DNA from: Takakia lepidozioides
Lineage: Eukaryota > Streptophyta > Takakiopsida > Takakiales > Takakiaceae
Assembly: GCA_030704615.1 (NCBI GenBank)
Contig: CM060731.1
Coordinates: 51,460,001-51,524,000 of the forward strand
DNA length: 64,000 nt
Direction of reading: 5' to 3'
In this document: positions 11,333 through 24,110 of the stretch, piece by piece
Layout of the letters: every line of letters starts with the position of its first letter
Numbering within the stretch: position 1 is the stretch's first letter
Made by a program: the position numbers and the translations under genes
The notes under the pieces: model-generated
What the model saw: only the letters and a program-made list of their open reading frames with translations
Database searches by the model: none
What the model was told of the DNA's origin: nothing

Positions 11333-14300
11333 ATGGAAACTATACACGAAGCAAAGGTAGAGAAGTTTCAAGGCAAAATTTTTGGGCTGTGGAAGTTCAA
11401 ACTAGAGATGTTGCTTCGTGATTGAGGTCTTTGGAGAGTTATCCAAGGTGTAGAGAAATCTCCTGAGAAACCTGATAACTTGAGTGGAGACAATGCATCC
11501 ACCAAAGCTTTTTTGCAGTGGGAGCAGAAAGATGAACGTGCAAGGACTACCATCTGTCTGCACCTCTGTGACAAGCAATTGATCTTTGTGAAAGGAGACA
11601 GAACATCAAATGAGGTTTGGGAACTGCTTGTGAAGAACTATGAAGGCATGGGTGCAGCCAGTAGGCTTCTTCTTAAGAGGGAGTTCTTGACTTACAAGAT
11701 GGATCCCAATGACACCATTGGTGACCACATTGCAAAGATGAAAGGCATGGGAGACGATTAGGTATCAATGGAAGCCCCGGTTGTTGAAGAAGACTTGACA
11801 CTTGCTATCTTGCTGAGCCTACCTCCTACTTACGAGAATCTAGTTAATGTGATGATGACACACGACCCATTGACAATGGACTATGTATCTAGCTCATTGA
11901 TGCTAGATGAAAGGAGAAGGCAACATGGCATGTTGGCTGAAGATATAGCTTTGGCAGCACAAAAGGGAAAGGATGCAAACGACGCAACTAGTGCAAATCT
12001 TGCGGAGACCTGTACCTGCTACACATGTGGTGAGAAATGTCATATTTCCCCATTCTGTCCAAAGAAGCGACAAGCGCAAAAGGACAAAAGGAAGGTGAGG
12101 AGAGAACTGAATTCAAGCTCCATATCAGCACAAGTTGCTGAACCAAGCGAAATGCTCTTCATGGCAGTCACAGAGAGCACAAGCGAGGAGCAATGGATTC
12201 TTGATTCTGGAGCTTCTGAACACATGAGTTGTCGCAAGGACTGGTTTATGTCTTTGAAGCCTATTACAAGACTTCCAATTCACGGCATCGTTGGTGCACT
12301 CTTGGCAGATGCTCGTGGGATAGTTCAATTGGAGATGTCCATTGATGGCGGGAAGAGAGGTACTGGGCACTTGAGAGATGTTTGCATGTACCTGGTATGA
12401 ATACTAATCTCATCTCTGTGAGAAAGTTAGCAGCGGAAGGTGTTCGTGCAGAGTTTTTCAATACTTTTTGTAGGCTTTGGAAAGGAGTCAAACTGGTTGG
12501 GGAAGGAGAACTGGATGGTAGACTTTACAAGATGAAATGTAAAGTTGTGCCTAATATCCAAGCCCGTGTGTCAACTACTGGTTTGACAAAGTTATGGCAT
12601 GATAGGCTAGGTCATCTAGGCCTTCAAAACCTCCACTTAATGAAGAAAATGGTGACGGGCTTGGAGTTGGACCAAAAGGTAGAGCTAGGGTTTTGTGGCG
12701 CATGTATGGCAGGAAAACTTCACAAACAACAAGTGAAGAGTGATGAAGAATGGAGAGACGCTCGAGACTTGCTAGAGCTCATACATTCTGATGTGTGCGG
12801 TCCAATGAGGACTGCTACACACTCTAGTTTTGTGTACTTCGTAACCTTCACTGATGAGAAGTCCAGAAAATCATTCGTATACCTCATGAAGACCAAAGAC
12901 CAAGTGTTGGAGAAATTTCAGTTGGTGGAGAACCAAACAGGCTTGAGAATCAAGAGATTGATGTCAGATGGAGGTGGAGAGTACAAGTCAAAAGCATTTG
13001 CATGCTTTCTTGCTTCTGCAGGGATTGTAAGTTTGACGACTGGTCGTGACTCACCAACACAAAATGGGCTAGCTGAACGCCTCAACCGCACCTTGATGGA
13101 GAAGGCGAGAGCTACGTTGGAACACAAGCACCTCAACCATTCTTTCTGGGGTGAAGCTGTTTTGACAACAAACTATCTCCGGAACGTTAGCCCCACGTCA
13201 TCACTCTTGAATGCTACACCGGCGGAAGCGTGGAGTGGAAAAAGGCCATATGTCTCTAGGATCAGGGTGTTTGGAAGTGTGGCTTACGTCCTAAAGCCCA
13301 ATGAGCAACGTGGGAAACTTGATTCCAAGGCTGATAAGTGCATTTTGCTAGGATTTGATGAGGGGATTCCAAACTACCGTTTGTTCTAGCACCAAGCATA
13401 TTATCCACAGCAAGGACGTCATATGTGATGAAGTGAGAAACATTGTGCGCACCAAAGAAGAAAAGAGAGAACGTGTACTAATGCCCCGACCATTCACATT
13501 GGACGATGAGAACGAGGAAAAATCATCGATTTCAGATGAAGATAGTTGCAGACTGGACGGTGCAGAGTCTACTGGTGCAAAGCAACATGCAACACCGGAG
13601 TACACTTCTAGTGAAGTTTTGGAAGATATCTAGGATGTTGACCATCTTAGAAAGTCTACGAGAGTACGTAAACCATCGGTGGTGTATGATCCTCGAATCT
13701 ATGCGCTCGGGAAGGTTGCAGTCACAGAAGAGCCTCGCAACTTCACTGAAGCTGTTGAAAGCGGGAGTTTACAACAGTGGGAGATGGCAATGCGAGAGGA
13801 AATGGAGTCTCTGGAGGAGAATGAAGCTTGGGGGTTAAAGGACCTCCCTAAGGGCAGACATTCTGTGGGTTGCAAATGGGTTTATAAGATGAAAATGAAT
13901 ACTGATGGAGAAATCTCAAAATACAAAGCGAGATTGGTGGCACAAGGCTTCACGCAAAGTGAGGGCATTGATTACTCCGAGACTTTTGCCCCAGTTGTAA
14001 GGTTTGATACACTTCGTACCTTACTTGCCATTGCTGCAATCCTGGACCTTGAAGTTCATCAACTTGATGTGAAAACTGCATTTTTGAATGGAGAGTTAGA
14101 GGAAGAAATTTTCATGAAACAACCTCTAGCGTTTGTGGCTGAAGGAAAAGAAGAGAAGTTTTGCTTGTTGAAAAAGGCCTTGTACGGTCTGAAGCAAGGT
14201 TCTAGGGCTTGGTACCTCAAGCTAGCAAACTGTCTTCTCTCAGAGGGTTGGAAACAAAGCACCTCAGATCCTTGTGTTTTCCAACTTGAAGGACGGTATA

Positions 14301-15313
14301 TAGCTATTATAGCTGTGTACGTCGATGATCTTCTTCTCTTATGTGATGACAAAGCTAAGATGGTGGTCATCAAAGAGAGGCTTATGGAGCTCTTCAAAAT
14401 GGTTGACATGGGCGAGGCTCACTACCTCATAGGCATGCAAATGGTCATAAATAGGATTGAGATGAGAATCTTCATTCACCAAAGAAGGTACATACTTGAA
14501 AAGCTGAAGGAGTTCAACTTGAGTGATTGTCACACCGTTTCTACACCTTTCAATCCAGGGTTTCAACTCTCTGTTACCATGCAGCCTAGTACTGTAGCAG
14601 AAAGGAATAGGATGATCAACGTCCTTTACCAAAGTGCAGTTGGGAGTTTGATGTGGGCTATGGTGTTGATAAGGCCAGACCTTGCTTACCCAATAAGGGT
14701 GTTGAGTCAATTTATGATCAGCCCTGGACCTGCACATTGGACGGCAATCAAGCATGTCTACAAATACCTACAAGGAACACTCGATTTCGGGATTGAGTTC
14801 AGTGGGAGTAGCCGTGAGCTTGAAGTCCAAGGATCAACGACTATACATGGCTATACAGATGTCGATTGGGGAGGGAACGTGGATGACAGAAGATCCACAT
14901 CAAGATATGTGTTTATGCTCGGAGGAGGCGCAATCAGTTGGAATAGCAGCAAGCAGCGGACCGTTGCCCTGTCGAGTACAGAAGCCGAGTACATTGCTGC
15001 GAGCAATGCTACCAAGCATGCACTTTGGCTACGAAGTTTTATGAACGGCACTGGTTTCCCACAGACTGTCCCAACTACGTTGTTTGCTGATAACCAGGGT
15101 TGCATTCACGTGGCAAGGAACCCAATTCACCAGTCACGTACCAAGCACATCGACATTCGCTATCATTTCATTCGCGAAAAAGTTGGCTCGGATATAAATT
15201 TAGTCTATTGCCATACAACTCGGCAAGTTGCGGACATTCTTACCAAGGCTTTGGCTAAGGAGAAGCATTTCACTTTTATGGGAATGATAGGTTGCAAGAG
15301 GTTATCATACTGA
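11333..15313 (+). pseudogene. Copia gag-pol polyprotein, disrupted
   Basis: Gag begins METIHEAKVEKF at 11333. TGA at 11423-11425 and TAG at 11759-11761 interrupt it in frame. The zinc knuckle is CYTCGEKCHISPFC and the protease motif is WILDSGASEHMS. A one-base loss near 12380 shifts to VPGMNTNLISVRKL. Integrase has LIHSDVCGPM, SDGGGEY and NGLAERLNRT. Another shift lies near 13386, and TAG at 13631-13633 breaks the linker. Reverse transcriptase and RNase H are then open to 15313, with DVKTAFLNGELEE, the catalytic YVDDLLLL and the RNase H end TRQVADILTKAL. The C-terminal third is better preserved than gag. Confidence 0.93.
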
Positions 15314-15320
15314 GTGGGAG

Positions 15321-15590
15321 TGTTAAAAATGGTGCAGTATGCCACCTCATGCAAACCTCTCGGCTGACTGATAGCAGTTAGCATGTCAGGATTCCTATAA
15401 CTAGGAAATGGTAACGGTGACACAGATAAATCAGGAGAGATATCAGGGAAGTTAAGGTGACCACTAGCGGTCACTCCTTGTATTTAATTGCTACTTCTTG
15501 CAACCAAATGTGTGCGTTCATGTTACACAATCCAGTGTGCCTTCTCATGCAGTCTCTTCACACTCTCTCTCTTTTACCCGTTGCGTTACA
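15321..15590 (+). repeat. 3' LTR of complete copia element
   Basis: Preceded by the polypurine tract GAGTGGGAG and followed by the target duplication GTTTG. 270 bp, about 96% like the 5' LTR. Confidence 0.95.
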
Positions 15591-16211
15591 GTTTGAACTA
15601 GTTGGCAGGAAGATAAGAGATGATCTTTGGTCATTGTCAGGAACCAGAAGTGGTGATACCATCTGTGTGTACAAAGAATTGTAAAGGTGTGAATAGACTT
15701 ATAATGATCCCTGTCACAGTCTTGAGAAAGGGACAGAGTTGCTTTAACGCTTGTGAATACACTTCCGTGAAAATAAGGGCTGAACGATCGCTGAACTAGA
15801 ACTGAACTTTGTCACGATCTGAAATTAGACTCTTTTCATGTGAATAAGGTTTCATTGAGAGCAAAGAGGTGAAGGTACTGGTTGGAATTGATTCCTGTCA
15901 GAGTCTGAGAAGAGGAGAGAGTTGTATTATATCATCTACCTAAGCAAAAGCAATATCATGAAATTGATACTACATGTATATATTAACACCTATTCGAAGC
16001 AGGGAAGTAATGGTAGCCTAACAATCTTGGCTCAACCCTGGTGAATCCTAGTCTTGATCCTAGCTCTTGGTGACTTCGTAGATCAAGATCCATTCGTAGC
16101 TCTTGGTGACTTCGTGGTTCATTCAACGTAGTGACTTGTTGTAACTCACTGGTCACACTTCAATTTCTACAGTTCAACAAGCGCTGGAAGATTGGGTGGT
16201 ACCCGAAGTAG
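15591..16211. other. Intergenic stretch with a short direct repeat
   Basis: No gene seen. The 19-base string TAGCTCTTGGTGACTTCGT occurs twice, about 39 bases apart, within 16060-16120. The right end abuts the presumed LTR of the next copia element. Confidence 0.45.
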
Positions 16212-19200
16212 TGTTGAAATTTGTGTGTATTGACGATGAACCCCGAACGGGGATGGGAATAAATAGATGTCCACTGGTGACGGATGAGTCACCTAGATAA
16301 GTGAGAACCTGATCATAGACTAATGGACCAGAAACGCCCACATAAGATCTAAGTATAAGACAAGTCTGCATGCCACTTTGTGAGCATGCCGAGAGCTATG
16401 GGACTGACATTCCCTTAATCTCCATTGTAGTCAGCTAACTAGATGGAAGGCAACATGGTCCTAATGTGCTAACTTCCAACACCCCCCCCTCGAGCTGGGC
16501 TCAGTAACATCTATTAGCGCACGCAACTAATTAATTTGCCACAAAACTTGAAAGGAGACTACTTAACTTAGTGCCGTAGTGAACCTGAGTAGTCTATTGC
16601 AACCATCGTCTAGCTATGGGGCATGAAGCAATCTCACTCAAGTTTGATTTTAGCCAAAGACCTCATTCCAATTGCTCGTCGATGCTGCTCAAATTTGATC
16701 CGAGGAAGTACCTTAGTCAGAATATCTGCCGATTGGTCTTGAGATGCGATGTGGTGAATTGAGATCTCACCTTCCAGAACTCGTTCACGAGCAAAGTGAT
16801 GATGAATCTCTAAATGCTTAGTTCTGGCATGAAACACGGGATTTTTTGCAAGTTTAATAGCACTTACATTGTCACAGTTGAGGTGCACGTCCTGATGAGT
16901 GGGAATTATGGCATTTCTAAGATCTGATGCTATACCTGAATTCGTACACTCTATGCGGGCATGAGGCATGACATGCTGTTGCAATTCTTGGATGAGACGC
17001 TTCAGATAGACTCCCTCTTGTGCTCCATCAGAGAACGCTTTGTATTCTGCTTCTGTTGTAGACTTGGAGACCGTAGGCAGCCTCTTGCTGCTCCATGTAA
17101 TCGGCCCGGATGCCAATTTGAAGATGTAACCTCCAGTTGAACGTCTGGTGTCTGGACACGAGTTTCCCCAGTCTGAATTTGTAAACCCTTGCAGCTCCAA
17201 TTTAGAGCACTGTTGGTAGTAAATACCCAGATCAGCAGTGCCTCTGATGTAACATAGTATGTGCCTGGCTGCGTCTAAGTGTGCCTATTGTGGATAGGAC
17301 ATAAATCTACTAATCAAACCCACTGCAAACGAAAGATCTGGTCGAGTGTTGGTTATATAAGTTTATCTACCAATTGACAGTAGTAGGTCGAATCCACATC
17401 TGCCGTTCTTGTTTCTGCAGAAAGAGTTAATCCCTCTGGGAGTGGAGTTTTTGCCGGACGGCTATTCTCCATCTGATATTCTTGAATGAGTTGATTTGAG
17501 TAGGAGGTTTGATGCAAGAGTATGCCCTGATTTGTAACATGGAAGTCAACACCAAGATACCGCTTAATTGGCCCCAAATCCTTCATCTCATATTTCGTTC
17601 TGAGACTCAGTTTCAACTGATCAATGAGTCCACCACTTGTGTCGATGATTAGAAGATCGTCTACAAACAACAATATTACTCCCAATTGTCCATCTTTCTG
17701 ACACAAGTACAAGCTCGGATCCAAGGAACTCCGGATGCACCCAATTGAGTGAAGAAATGAATCAACCTCATCATACCAGGCCTTGGGACTTTGTTTTAAC
17801 CCGTAGATTGACTTCCGCAGCATACATACTAGATTTTCTTTGCCCGGAATTTCAAAGCCTGGTGGTTGCATCATATATATTGTCTCATTTATAGTACCAT
17901 TCAAGAATACGGTGACTACGTCCATATGAGAGAGAGGCCATCCAAATGCAGCAGCGAGTGCAGTGACGAGCCTTATCGTAGACCACTTTACCACTGGTGC
18001 AAATGTTTCATTGTAATCCAGACCTGGTCTTTGCTCATTTTCGTGCTACCACCCTAGCTTTGAACTTGACGTTCCCGGCATGGTCTTCTTTGGTCCTCAA
18101 AATCTATTTTGCAGATAGAGCATTTTGTCATGGGGGAAGATCGACTAGTTCCCATGTCCCGTTCTTAGAGTGGGCTCCCATTTCGGCCTCCATGGCCGCT
18201 CTCCAACGAGGATCTGAAATTGCGTCCTCAAACCGAATCTCATTTGGAGAGTCGGCAACCAATGCAAATCCCAAGTCTGGTTCGATTGTTGAGAGGTACA
18301 TCTGATACCCTAAATATTTATAAGGATCAGACTTAACTCTGGATGAAGGAGGCCGAACAGGAGGAAGTGGACGAGACCTTCTGGTGCGAACATGTGAAGA
18401 TTGAATTGTTGTTGGAGCAGTGTCGCCGGCTTCATGAAATTCGTCCTCCCTAGTATAAAGAGGAGAATTGTGCTCGCGTTCATCTCCTTCCTGTCGTTGC
18501 TCCTCCGGGGCCAAGGGACTTTGAGAAGAAGAATCACTGTCGTCGGGAGGAAAAAGATCAAGAATACTGCCAGGAGCCTCTGTAGAACTTTTAGAAAAAT
18601 CACCAACTTTGAGTTCGTCAAGGATGACGTCTTGACTTATTAGTATTTTTCTGGTCTGTGGATCAAAGCACCTATAGGCCTTGCTTTGGTCATCGTATCC
18701 TACCAGAACGCATTTAATAGACTTAGAACCTAATTTGTCTCTCATTTCCTTTGGAACATGTACGAATGCAGTACTACCAATCACATGAAAATGACTGATA
18801 TTTGGTTTGGTCCTGGTGAGACATTCAAACGGGGTAGATTGGTTCAATGCTCTGGTGCTGCATCTATTGTTAATATAGTTGGCAGCTCTGACCATTTCCT
18901 CCCACATAAATGCTGGAATGTTTGATCCAATTGACCAACTTCGGACAATTTCAAGCAAGGTTCTGTTTTTGCGTTCGGCTACACCGTTTTGATGTGGGGT
19001 TCTTGCAACTGTCAGCTGTCTACGAATGCCTTGACTATGACAGAATCGAGGGAATTGATCAGATATATATTCCCCCCCTTTGTCACTACGAAGACATGCT
19101 ATCTTGTGTAATAGCTGATTCTCTACTTGATGTTTGAATAATTTGAATTTATCAAATGCTTCACTTTTGTGCTTTAAGAAAAACACCCAAGAATACCGAG

Positions 19201-20444
19201 AGAAGTCATCAATGAGTGTCATGATGTACCTTGCTCCGCTGAGTGACGCTGTAGGCAGTGGACCACACAAGTCGGTGTGTATCAACTCAAGATGCCTTGT
19301 TGCACGGTTGACAGCTGCTTTGGGTATTTTTTGTCGGTGTTGTTTAGCCTTAACACAAATTTCGCAGACTTCTTTGATGAGTGGAAGAGTAGGGACGCCT
19401 TCTACCAGTTGATGCCTTGTCATATAATTGAGACGGTGGTGACTGGCATGGCCGATTCTACGATACCACAGATCCCTTTGTGTCTTGTCGCTAGGTTCCA
19501 CCAAATTACAAGATGCCCATACGTTTGCATGCATTAACAAGGATCTACTCCCCACAAGAGTATTCGTATGGGGCAACAATCCAGCAGTTTTGGCCACATC
19601 CAGCCGGTACAATCTGTTGTGTGGGTCACGAGTACCCCCGAGAAAGACTTTCGACGAGTTGTGTTTATCCATCACATAACAGTGACTAGAGTCAAACATT
19701 ACAAGATGTCCACGGTCAGTGAGCTTTCCGATTGACAAAAGATTTTTTGTCACACTCTTGCACGTAGAGAACATCAGAGATGGTTTTATTGCCAGCAATT
19801 TTAATACAACCAGATCCTGACGCAGGCATTTTTGTGCCACTTGCAGTCAGCACATTGGTAACTGGAGACTCAGTTTTGAGCTCAGAAAATGATTCTCTAT
19901 CACAACTTATGTGCGCAGTGGCACCTGATTCCAAAATCCACTATTGGCTGCTGGACTGACCACTGGACTTGAAATCAAATTCACTCAACATAGCTTCGAT
20001 GGTGAAAGCAGGTTTGGATTCGCTACTCTCACCGTTGTCTGATCCACTATCGCCAATATCTCCACCTTATGCGAGATAAGACTTCTGACCTAGACTTTTT
20101 ATGTCCGTGATCTTCTGCTGAAGATCTCGAAACTGAGATACAGACATGGTCTTGATTTCATTGTTGGCAATCTTGATGAAGCAGTCGGCTTCCCAATGCC
20201 CTCGCTTTCCACAGTAGTTGCAGATGTCACCTTTCTTGTCAGGACGCCGGGATCTACCTCGCCCATTGGCTCTTCCGCGACCACTTCGACCCCTGCCACG
20301 GTTGCTGCTTTCCCCTCGTCTGAAGTTGGACGCTGCCACCAAAGATTGCTCCTCAGTTTCTCCCCGAGGCTTGAGTCGAAGTTCTCCTGCTTGAAGGTAC
20401 TCCTCCAGATCCGTGAAGGTTGCTTCTGAATCTTTTGCATACAT
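16212..20444 (-). mobile_element. Ty1/copia element 3, 5'-truncated
   Basis: On minus: late gag, protease, integrase, reverse transcriptase, RNase H, then a polypurine tract (plus-strand CCCCCCCCTC at 16482-16491) and a presumed LTR (16212-16481, TGTTGAAATT to TTCCAACA). No second LTR or early gag is found beyond 20444, so the 5' end is lost. The LTR limits rest only on the tract and the TG..CA ends. Confidence 0.8.
16622..20444 (-). pseudogene. Copia element 3 gag-pol, disrupted
   Basis: The late gag has an Arg/Gly-rich stretch and the zinc knuckle CNYCGKRGHWEADC. The protease motif reads WILESGATAHIS, with Glu where the catalytic Asp belongs; an upstream TAG also interrupts it. Integrase carries LIHTDLCGPL, LRSDKGGEY and NGVAERKNRT. 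The frame ends at 18128 early in reverse transcriptase and is shifted before resuming at 17994 with the catalytic FVDDLLII. RNase H (17200-16634) ends with QSADILTKVLPR. Stops and shifts occur between all blocks. Confidence 0.88.
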
Positions 20445-21529
20445 TACACGGCCTGGTCCCAGATGTGCAGTTGAATCAAATCAAAGCGTCGGAAGAGCTA
20501 CCAAGCAGCCAAAAAATACCCAAGGGGGTGAAACGGTAGAGGATCATTAAAACGTCCAGTATTGGCTGGCGATGTGCTTTGCAGGCCAGTGCTTTCACAT
20601 AGAAAATCCTTATATCTGACCTACTTAATACTTCCCTACAGCTCCATGGTTTCCAGCACAACAATTACAGCAGATGGGAAAGCACCAGCCAACTTCGAAC
20701 GTTTTTCTGAAACTTGTCCAAATTTGTTGCAGCCGCTGGGATGGGAAAAAGGATCTTTGTGAGGCCAACTATCCAACCCCAGACGGGAAAAGAGGTACAT
20801 GTAACAAGTGTTGTACCTGAAGACTGATCCAAAATTATGTAGTGCAATTCATTCAAAATTTACACTTCACAGGCTTCTATATGTATACATGGAGAACCAT
20901 CAGCGCCACCGGAAGCAATTCACACCCTTGCCAGCCAGCAAACCACATCCATTAAATCTGTAGTAAGAAACGAACAGCTTCCCTTTGGCATCCCAGACCT
21001 AAATTCAACAAAAATCGGAATGCAGTGTAAAGCGAATGATCTGTTTGCATCTCATAAATTTTGTTCAAAAGTAATTGCAAGACGAGTGCAAAAGTCGGTC
21101 AAAATCTGGCGTACGTAGTTCTAATCTCTAAAGCTTCTTGCTAGAGACGTAAATCCTACTTCTATACCAAAGATTGGACCTCCGGTAGCTAGCTCTAGAC
21201 TGCACTAGTCTGGAAGGGCGATAAGCCACACAAACATAGAACATGTACACTTGACGCATGGTGAACCTAGCGGCTTCGGTGCAGAGCTTGTGCAAGTATT
21301 TATTACATCTCAATTGAGCAGCAGGCTGGGAACAAGCCCAATAATTGGAACGGACACAAAACCTTCTTCCAGCCCGCCTCCTTCTTCCCTGGTTTTCCAT
21401 ACTCTGCATTTCTGTACAAAGAGAAATGAAATGAAATGAAATGGTGCTTTATAACGTCCGCGGAAAGCTCGTAGAGCTTATGGGACAAAATGGAAGAAAA
21501 CATGAGAGGAACAAATCCAGAAACCACAA
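20445..21529. other. Intergenic stretch, no recognisable gene
   Basis: Only short, unconvincing open frames. A small microsatellite of GAAAT units lies at 21421-21442. Confidence 0.5.
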
Positions 21530-22591
21530 TTAATGTTCTAGCGATTGTCTAAGGGTGAAGGCCTCGTGTAGGTAGGCTGCCAAAGAGAGAGAGGATTCCT
21601 CATCACCTCCGAAGCAAACCATGGCGAAGACTTCGTGTTTCACAGCAGTAGCAATCAGCACACATGATGAATTTGTCCCATAACTGGGTGATGTGGCGGG
21701 CCCCCCTTCGGCTTCTACTCGTAACCTGTTCCAGGGATTGCACTGCAAAACCGACCAAGAATTGGAAGACTCGCATTAGCGATGGATTCCTTCGGCTCTT
21801 AGACCATGGAGCTGCCTGTCAACAACTGCGCAAGCATGAACCTCATCTTTGCACATGTCTTCCACTTCTGTCCAATTCCCTTTTCTGGCATCATAGACTT
21901 GAGCTGATTGGACCCACTGTCTTTGGACATCATGCCTGCGAGCTACCACCCACATCGCGAAAGGGGACGATGGGGTTGGTGAAATGGCCACGATCTCAAA
22001 GATCGAGGCTGAAATTTGGTTGGAATCCAATCAGCTGGATGTCGATGAGACCCAATTTTGGGAAGTTACTGAAACTTGGTCATATGCCATTTCTGTTTAT
22101 GACCCTCTAGACAACTTTTGGCAACAGCTGCCTCCTATTCCGAATACGAATGCGGTATTCCTCTCTTGTGCCGCTGTGTGTGCGTGGGTGGGAGACTGCT
22201 AGTTATTGGTGGCAGCGATCAGGAGACATGGGAGCCTCGGAGTGAGGTTTACATGCTGGATTTGGTAGCTGGACATGGGGTGTGGCACCATTGTGCAAGC
22301 ATGAATACACCCCGGGCGAGCTTTTCTTGTGGGGTTGTGGACGGCAAGGTGATTGTTGCTGGTGGGCAGTCAAACAATGCATATGCAATCTCTTCTGCCG
22401 AGGTCTTTGATATTGTTGGTAATGCATGGAGCTCAATTGCAGACATAGGGGTGCCATGCTCATTTTCTGTGGATGCTGTGATGGATGGCAAACTCTATGT
22501 CACTGGTGGCTACTCTTCAGTGTTGAATACACAGGACAATAAGATTGATCATGTGAAAGCTGGTAGTCCAGTTCAGTCATGGAAACAATAG
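21530..22591. pseudogene. Kelch-repeat protein pseudogene, internally inverted
   Basis: Plus strand 22060-22591 encodes consecutive kelch motifs (ISVYDPLDNFWQQLPPIP; then, after a one-base shift near 22170, GGRLLVIGG, RASFSCGVVDGKVIVAGG and DGKLYVTGGY). Such repeats form beta-propellers, often in F-box proteins. Minus strand 22030-21530 encodes what looks like the C-terminal propeller part (QVYDARKGNWTEVEDM, HACAVVDRQLHGL), one TAA at 21773-21775, then VLIATAVKHEVFAMVCFGG. The two parts head in opposite directions from about 22030, so one half has been inverted. No F-box is visible. Confidence 0.6.
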
Positions 22592-23190
22592 CTTCCAGCC
22601 ATTGCAGCTTCCAGCCATTGCCCATGCAAATATGTAATGATGGTTTCAGTCCCATCATTGAGTTTTGCTTTGCTTGAATAAATGCCTGGTGAACCAGTTG
22701 CTTGTTTGTGCGACAGACGTTGCAATGAAACTGACCATATTCTCTTGGAATGAAGTCTGTCAGTCATAAACTCGCTTGTAGGGTGGAGCATATGGATTCA
22801 AAATTGAAAGCACCCGTGTAAGCTGAAAATGATATATCATAAACAAGTTAGTTATTTTTAATTTCTAAAATTATGTATATATATAATATCTATGATCAAT
22901 AAGTTATACAATTTACTTTTATATCAAAATAAAATAAATTATATAGTATCAATGTGTTTAAGTCAGTGATTATAAACAAAAATGATTGTAAATATAAATA
23001 AGTGCCTCACAATGGGAGAGTGGAAGCTTCCAGGTATAGCTTGAAGATTGATTCGAGTTGACTCATCCACAACGGACGAAATAATAGTGAATTGTTTCAG
23101 TTCTCAAGTGTCGATCTCAAGTGTTGCTGCTTGTAACATTTTTGAACAAAATCATCACACAATGCCTACCAACGACGCTACTGCGTGAGC
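22592..23190. other. AT-rich intergenic stretch
   Basis: No coding signal. 22830-23000 is very AT-rich with many ATATAT strings. Confidence 0.5.
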
Positions 23191-23197
23191 CTGGCAT

Positions 23198-23300
23198 GTG
23201 AGCGTACGCTCACACAATGGTGATGTGGCGTGAGCTTACGCTCACAGTGCTGACGTGGCGTTAGTGCTGACGTGGCGTTGGTGCTGATGTGGCGTGAGCC
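23198..23300. repeat. Palindromes and GTGCTGACGTGGCGTT direct repeats
   Basis: GTGAGCGTACGCTCAC (23198-23213) is a perfect 16-base palindrome and GTGAGCTTACGCTCAC (23230-23245) is a one-mismatch copy. They are followed by repeated units related to GTGCTGACGTGGCGTT. ACGTGGC resembles a plant G-box/ABRE core. Confidence 0.6.
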
Positions 23301-23414
23301 CACCCAAGGTCGTGCCATGTCACCACAAAGATGGTGGGCCTATAACCGTGGAGCCTATAAATGTGGGATTCACCATCTGAAGGTGAGATGGGTCAAGGGT
23401 TTAGGTTGTCCGCA

Positions 23415-23540
23415 GAGATCAACTTTGTGTTAACACAAGGTTGATTTAAGAGAACTTGAAATTAACCTTGTGTTAACACGAGGTTGATTTCCTAGAACTG
23501 AAATCAACCTTGTGTTAACATGAGGTTGATTTCCAAGAAT
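23415..23540. repeat. Three tandem units around palindrome TTGTGTTAACACAA
   Basis: Three copies, about 42 bases apart, of a unit whose core reads CCTTGTGTTAACACGAGG or close variants. The centre GTGTTAACAC is a perfect palindrome. Confidence 0.7.
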
Positions 23541-23694
23541 GTTCATTTGAATCTGACTTGATGTATTCGCAAATAAACAAATGAGTTTGAGGAACGAATG
23601 CAACAAATGGTAGACGCACACACAACACGATTGATGACGTGACATACACCGACAGACATATGACTTTGAATTTTATTTTATTTTATTTTATCCC

Positions 23695-24110
23695 TCGTTA
23701 GGGGGTGATGCAAAACAACCTTGCGTTGACGCAACCTTGATTTGAGAAATGAAAACATTTTTTATTTTTATTTTTTAATTTTTTTTCTTCCCATGGGGTG
23801 ATGCAAATCAAGCTTGCGTTGACGCAACATTGATTTGAGAAATGAAAGCATCATTTTTTGAAGATTTTTTTTTTTTTCCTCCCTGGGGGGTGATGCAAAT
23901 CAACCTTGCGTTGACGCAACCTTGATTTAAGAAATGAAAGCATCATCTTTTGAAGATTTTTTTTTTTTTTTTTTCCTTCTTGGGAGGTGATGCAAATCAA
24001 CCTTGCGTTGATGCAACCTTGATTTGAGAAATGAAAGCATCATTTTTTCAATTTTTTTTATTTTTCTTTTAATAGGAGATTTGAGAAATGAAAGTATCTT
24101 TTTTTAGGAT
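23695..24110. repeat. Tandem repeat of about 95 bp with TTGCGTTGACGCAA core
   Basis: Four full units and one partial, each with GGTGATGCAAATCAACC, TTGCGTTGACGCAA, GATTTGAGAAATGAAAG and a poly-T run. The core is a near-palindrome. Units start near 23700, 23795, 23886 and 23985; the partial one is near 24073. Confidence 0.85.

Larger units (their letters stand above)
10934..15590 (+). mobile_element. Complete Ty1/copia element with TSD GTTTG
   Basis: 4657 bp: LTR 10934-11203, primer-binding site 11204-11217, coding region 11333-15313, polypurine tract 15312-15320, LTR 15321-15590. The target-site duplication GTTTG is exact (10929-10933 and 15591-15595). The two 270-bp LTRs differ at about 11 positions by eye (about 4%), so the insertion is moderately old. 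Stop codons and frameshifts make it non-autonomous. Confidence 0.95.

Noticed and set aside
23695-24110. CRISPR-like array
   Set aside because: Units are tandem without unique spacers, near poly-T runs, in a plant nuclear context.
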